NCBI GenBank assembly: GCA_963772585.1 | Contig: CAVYXV010000009.1 | Location: 1-64,000, forward strand | Origin: CAVVXN01 sp963772585 | GTDB taxonomy: Bacteria; Planctomycetota; PLA2; JAEUHO01 | Length of the DNA: 64,000 bases | Direction of reading: 5' to 3' | In this document: positions 60,603-64,000 of the stretch, piece after piece | How positions within the stretch are numbered: the first letter of the stretch is position 1 | Layout: each line of letters begins with the position of its first letter | Made by a program: the position numbers and the translations under genes | The notes under the pieces: model-generated | Seen by the model: only the letters and a program-made list of their open reading frames with translations | The model's database searches: none | Told to the model about the DNA's origin: nothing

Positions 60603-62031
60603 GTGCGCTTCGTCGTCCACCGTTCCCGCAACACCGCCTGCGGCCTCGTGGCCGCGTGTCTCCTCGCCGCCTGCGGGGGAACGCCCGCGCCGGCCGGTGG
60701 CGGCGGCGATGCCCCCTTCGATCCGCCGCTCGCCCACGACGTGCGGCTCGACACGGACCCCCCGGGCGCCGCGCTCTCGGTCTTCCCGCGGATCGCGGCC
60801 GCCGGCGATCGCTGCTACGTCGTCTGGTACGACCGGCGGGACGGCCGGACGGACATCTACCTCAACCGCTCGCTCGACGCGGGGGCCCACTGGCTCGCCG
60901 CGGACCGCCGTCTCGACACGGACGCCCCGGGGGCCGCCTCGTCGAACGTGCCCGCCCTCGCCGCCGCGGGGGACCGGGTGTACGTGGCGTGGGAGGATAC
61001 CCGCGACGGGCTCTCGTCCATCCGGTTCAACCGCTCGCTGGACGCCGGGGCGACGTGGCTCGCCGCCGACGTGCGGCTCGACCGCGGGTCTCCCGACGGC
61101 TCCTCCTTCGAGGTGGACGTCGCCGCGGTGGAGGACCGCGTGCTCGTCGTCTGGGAGGACGATCGCGACGGCGAAGCCCGACGTGTACCTGAACCGCAGC
61201 GAGGACGCCGGGACGACCTGGCTCGCCGAGGAGATCCGCCTCGACACGGACGCTCCGGGCGCGGGCGCCTCCCTCTCCCCCCGGATCGCCGCGGAGGGCG
61301 ACCGCGTGCTGGTCGTGTGGCAGGACGCGCGCGACGGCGCCGCCGACGTCCGGCTCAACGCTTCCCGGGACGGAGGCGCGACGTGGTTCGCCACCGATCG
61401 ACGCCTCGACACCGACGTCTCCGGGGACGCGGCCTCGCTCGCGCCGCGGATCGCCCTCTCGGGCTCGATCGCCGTCGCGGTCTGGCAGGACGAGCGCTCG
61501 GGCGTGTTCGAGATCCGCGGCAACCGGTCGATCGACGGCGGGCTCACCTGGTCGGCCGTCGACGTCGGGATCGACCGCGACCCGGCCCGCACGACGGACG
61601 CCCGCCGGCCGGCGCTGGCCCTCCTCGGGTCCCGGGTCCTCGTGGCGTGGGAGGACGAACGGAACGGATTCCCGGACGTCTACGCGAACCGCTCGCTCGA
61701 CGGGGGCGCCACCTGGCTCGACGAGGACCGGCGGCTCGACACCGATCCGCCGGGCACGGGCACGAGCCTCGCCCCCGCGGCGGCCCTGACCCCCGCGAGG
61801 GCGTTCGTCGCCTTCGCCGACGACCGGAAGGGCCGCTTCGACGCGCTGCTCCGGATCTCGGCGGACGGCGGCGACACCTGGCGGGCGAAGGAGATCCGCC
61901 TGGACGCGGGCGAGCCCGGGGCGGCGAACGCCCTGGCGCCGGATCTCGTCGGAGCGGGCGAGGAGGCGCGGGTCGTCACCTACGACGACCGCGACGGGGA
62001 ACCGGACGTCTATTTCAACCGGGCCCGCTGA
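60603..62031 (+). pseudogene. Asp-box (sialidase-like) repeat lipoprotein with one frameshift
   Basis: GTG 60603 starts a lipoprotein signal (LVAACLLAAC). The first frame runs to about 61170, where DDRDG is followed by a shift; the next frame continues with KPDVYLNRS to the stop at 62031. Together they give about 475 residues with seven Asp-box turns (SLDAGAHW, SLDAGATW, SEDAGTTW, SRDGGATW, SIDGGLTW, SLDGGATW, SADGGDTW) in six-bladed sialidase/BNR style. No Arg triad for sialidase activity is evident. A single extra G at 61170-61174 explains the break and could be a sequencing error. Confidence 0.75.
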
Positions 62032-62058
62032 TACTCTTGCGGCCACGGAGGTACGACC

Positions 62059-62889
62059 ATGCGTACGCGCCTTGTCCCCTGGGGCGCCCTCGCGGTCGCC
62101 GCGGCTCTCTTCCTGCTCTCGCTCCCGGTCCGGGCCGGGGACGACCCGTCCGGGGAAGCCGGGCAGGACGACGAGGAGGCCGTCGAGACCGTCTCCGACG
62201 CCGAAGCCGCCGACCTCGTGCGCGCGCTGAAGAAGGTCGCGAAGAAGCGGAAGGTCCAACCGCTTCTCGAGGTCCTCGACCGGATCGGGCTCCGGTCCCA
62301 CGAGGAGTTCCAGGCCCCCCTCCTGAAGCTCCTCACCCACGACAACTCGACCGCCGCCGTGCGCGCGGCTCAGATCCTCGCCGTGCAGAGGGTAGAGGAC
62401 GAGAAGGACCGCGAGAAACTCGTCGGCAAGATCTGGAAGGAGGGCTGGAGCGACCGGGACAACGAGCGGCGGATGTCCGTTCGCGGGGCGGCGCTGCTCG
62501 CCGTGACGGGTATCGAGAAGAAGCCCCTGGAAAAGGACCGGTTCGCCGAGGTCGAGCGGCTCTGGAAGTGGTGCGTCGAGAACCCGGACAAGGCCTGGGC
62601 GCCGCTGCTCGTCTCGGTCGCGACCTACGTCGGCCGCACCGGCGACAAGCGGATGTGCCGGTGGCTGGCCGAGGAGATCGACAACCCCGCCGACGGCCAG
62701 GGAAGCGTGGACGATCCCAACAACCCTCCCGCGGAGTGGTGGAAGCGACGTTGGGAGATGTGGCACGAGGCCAAGGGGGCCGTCGTGGACGCCTTGGACG
62801 AGCTGACCGGCGAACGCTTCAAGACGACGGCCGACGCGAAGGCCTGGTTCGAAGCCCACGTCGACGACTTCGGCTTCCACTGGGCGTAG
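62059..62889 (+). CDS. Secreted helical-repeat (HEAT-like) protein
   Basis: 276 residues with GGAGG eight bases before ATG 62059. Signal peptide 1-26 (LAVAAALFLLSLPVRAG), an acidic stretch, then antiparallel helices (LVRALKKVAKKRKVQPLLEV, APLLKLLTHDNSTAAVRAAQ, RRMSVRGAALLAVTG) and a Trp-rich end (AEWWKRRWEMW). No catalytic motif; likely periplasmic scaffold. The last 71 bp overlap the convergent gene. Confidence 0.7.
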   Translation: MRTRLVPWGALAVAAALFLLSLPVRAGDDPSGEAGQDDEEAVETVSDAEAADLVRALKKVAKKRKVQPLLEVLDRIGLRSHEEFQAPLLKLLTHDNSTAAVRAAQILAVQRVEDEKDREKLVGKIWKEGWSDRDNERRMSVRGAALLAVTGIEKKPLEKDRFAEVERLWKWCVENPDKAWAPLLVSVATYVGRTGDKRMCRWLAEEIDNPADGQGSVDDPNNPPAEWWKRRWEMWHEAKGAVVDALDELTGERFKTTADAKAWFEAHVDDFGFHWA

Positions 62890-63808
62890 CCGCGCGGCAG
62901 CACGTCACGAGTTCGCAGGCCGTGCAGATCTCCTCCACCCATCGGTGGCGGCAGCGACCGGCGATCCCCGGCCGGGCGAGCGCGAAGTCGTAGCGCGTCG
63001 GGTCTTCCGGGGCGAACGCGCGAAGCGCCGCGGTGACCTCCTCGGCGGCTCGCCAGTCGGCCTGCTTCCGGCGGGTCAATCCGAGATCCAGCGCGGTGCG
63101 ATGGACGTGTACGTCGAGCGGGACGAGAAGGTCGGCGGGGCCGAGCCGGGGACTCTTCCAGAGGCCGAGGTCCACGCCGTCGTCGGGGCGCACGCACCAC
63201 CGGGCGAGGAGGAGGAGACGCTTGCACGCCGCCCCGCCGCGCGGGTCGGGTACGAGAAAGGCGCGCGCGCGCCGGCGATCCGCCGGGATGCGGCCGCCGT
63301 CGGCGAGGAGGGCGTCGCGAAGCGCCGCGAGGCCGTTCCGGAGCGGCTCGGGCGAGACGGCGGCGCCGGCGACCACGGCGCCCAGGCTCCCGTGGCGGCG
63401 GCGGATGCGGGCCGCGGCGGCGAGGAGCCACGCGAGGTCTTCGCCCCGGGTCCAGCGGTGCGAGACGTCGGCGAGCCGTCGGGCCAGGGCGGCGGGGAGG
63501 GCCATCGCCGCCCGCGCGGGGTGGGGGCCGAGCGCCTCGAAGACCTTCGCCAGTGCGCGGTGGATCGAGGCCACGCGACCGTACGCCAGGCAAGCGGCCA
63601 GGAGGGCGGCCACCTCGCGATCCCCGGGGTCGGGGTACCGCCGCGGCCAGCGGAGCGGATCCGCGTGGAGCCAACCCAGGTCGTAGCGCGCGCGTAGGAC
63701 GTCTAGCCGGGCGTGGAGTTCGGTACGGACCACCGACGGATTCAGCCCGCTCTCCCCGTCGAGGTCAAGCACGGGCCCGACGACCCACGTCCCGGTGGTC
63801 CGTGCCAC
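62819..63808 (-). CDS. TIGR02757 / DUF2400 family protein
   Basis: Up to 329 residues from GTG 63808; a GTG about 25 codons in (VVRTELHARLDVLRARYD) may be the real start. Family features: ADPLRWPRRYPDPGDREVAA, CLAYGRVASIHRAL, LRWPR-type and KRLLLLARWCVRPDDGVDLG, DLLVPLDVHVHRTALDLGL, and DPTRYDFALARPGI near the end followed by a Cys-rich segment (CRHRW...CTAC...CC). The protein is related to the helix-hairpin-helix DNA glycosylase superfamily but has no known function. Confidence 0.8.
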   Translation of the reverse strand: MARTTGTWVVGPVLDLDGESGLNPSVVRTELHARLDVLRARYDLGWLHADPLRWPRRYPDPGDREVAALLAACLAYGRVASIHRALAKVFEALGPHPARAAMALPAALARRLADVSHRWTRGEDLAWLLAAAARIRRRHGSLGAVVAGAAVSPEPLRNGLAALRDALLADGGRIPADRRRARAFLVPDPRGGAACKRLLLLARWCVRPDDGVDLGLWKSPRLGPADLLVPLDVHVHRTALDLGLTRRKQADWRAAEEVTAALRAFAPEDPTRYDFALARPGIAGRCRHRWVEEICTACELVTCCRAATPSGSRSRRRGLRTRPSRRPSS

Positions 63809-63878
63809 GCCCCCGGGATACGGGCCCGGATGCTATAAGATGGGGTCCAGTTCCGCCCCGGAAACGCAGGATTCCTCC

Positions 63879-64000
63879 ATGAAACTCCAGGCTTGCCACC
63901 AGTGCGGCGCGCAGTTCGACGTCTCCCAGTTCGCGCCCGGGCAGAAGTTCACCTGCGGCTCGTGCGGTGCCGTGCTGACGGCGCACGTGGCGCCCGCCGC
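63879..64000 (+). CDS. Zinc-ribbon protein, cut by the window end
   Basis: Forty codons are visible from ATG 63879: KLQACHQCGAQFDVSQF then FTCGSCGAVLTAH. Two CxxC pairs form an N-terminal zinc ribbon of the kind that precedes longer, often membrane-anchored, proteins. A TATAAG hexamer at 63834-63839 may be its -10 box, about 39 bases before the start. The rest lies outside the window. Confidence 0.7.
   Translation, partial: MKLQACHQCGAQFDVSQFAPGQKFTCGSCGAVLTAHVAPA

Noticed and set aside
1..64000. CRISPR array, rRNA genes, plasmid or phage origin
   Set aside because: Scanned for regularly spaced repeats and rRNA-like sequence; none seen. The IS21 20-mers are irregularly spaced transposase sites and not a CRISPR.

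Overview
The window is bacterial, at roughly 70% GC, and gene-dense. It combines house-keeping blocks with heavily mobile-element-worked accessory DNA. The presence of nusA-infB-rbfA, a DacZ-type diadenylate cyclase, DUF434, an HPS-RraA fusion, a ThiS-ThiG fusion and several large anchored proteins of the carboxypeptidase-regulatory-like type fits a high-GC environmental lineage such as Planctomycetota or a relative. That assignment is an inference from gene content, not a phylogeny.

Region 1 (1-12,056) is an array of four displaced toxin/immunity modules of a polymorphic (RHS-like) toxin system. Three modules have the order: antisense IS66-type transposase, conserved CTGAACG-N18-CGTTCAG palindrome, promoterless toxin C-terminal domain, immunity gene. 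The next antisense IS66 transposase then ends 13-18 bp after the immunity stop. Three of the four toxins are recognisable nucleases (WHH-type HNH, DNA/RNA non-specific endonuclease, HNH). Recognisable immunity types are SUKH/SMI1-KNR4, YezG/DUF600-like and a DUF2185-like protein. The second IS66 transposase gene is interrupted by a complete IS21 element (4480-7398, 5-bp target duplication CGAGG).

Region 2 (12,153-27,593) looks like resident chromosome. It holds a TlpA/thioredoxin-like protein whose first redox cysteine is replaced by an in-frame UGA with a SECIS-like hairpin just downstream (probable selenoprotein), a three-gene iron-type ABC importer, an aminotransferase, a diadenylate cyclase-PfkB kinase pair, DUF434, glucokinase, an acyl-CoA thioesterase, a haem-binding propeller/TPR lipoprotein and a gingipain-like C25 peptidase lipoprotein.

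Region 3 (27,752-51,468) is bounded by an intact tRNA-His gene and a 61-bp decayed copy of its 3' part in the same orientation, so it may be a 23.7-kb tRNA-integrated island. It carries an IS91-type transposase cut by a 2.7-kb serine-recombinase element with 135-bp direct repeats, IS1380, IS110, and a graveyard of IS701-, IS21-, IS3-, IS630-, IS110- and ISL3-like fragments (46.2-51.2 kb). Its cargo includes four membrane-anchored beta-sandwich repeat proteins, a glycine-rich exported protein, a DUF3788 protein and a TPR protein.

Region 4 (51,512-64,000) is core genome. It holds nusA-infB-rbfA with a terminator-like hairpin in the nusA leader; divergent from it are an HPS-RraA fusion, thiSG fusion, CPBP protease and gamma-carbonic anhydrase, the last three translationally overlapping. 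After these come a FabZ-like dehydratase, a frameshifted Asp-box lipoprotein, a secreted helical-repeat protein, a TIGR02757 protein and the start of a zinc-ribbon gene.
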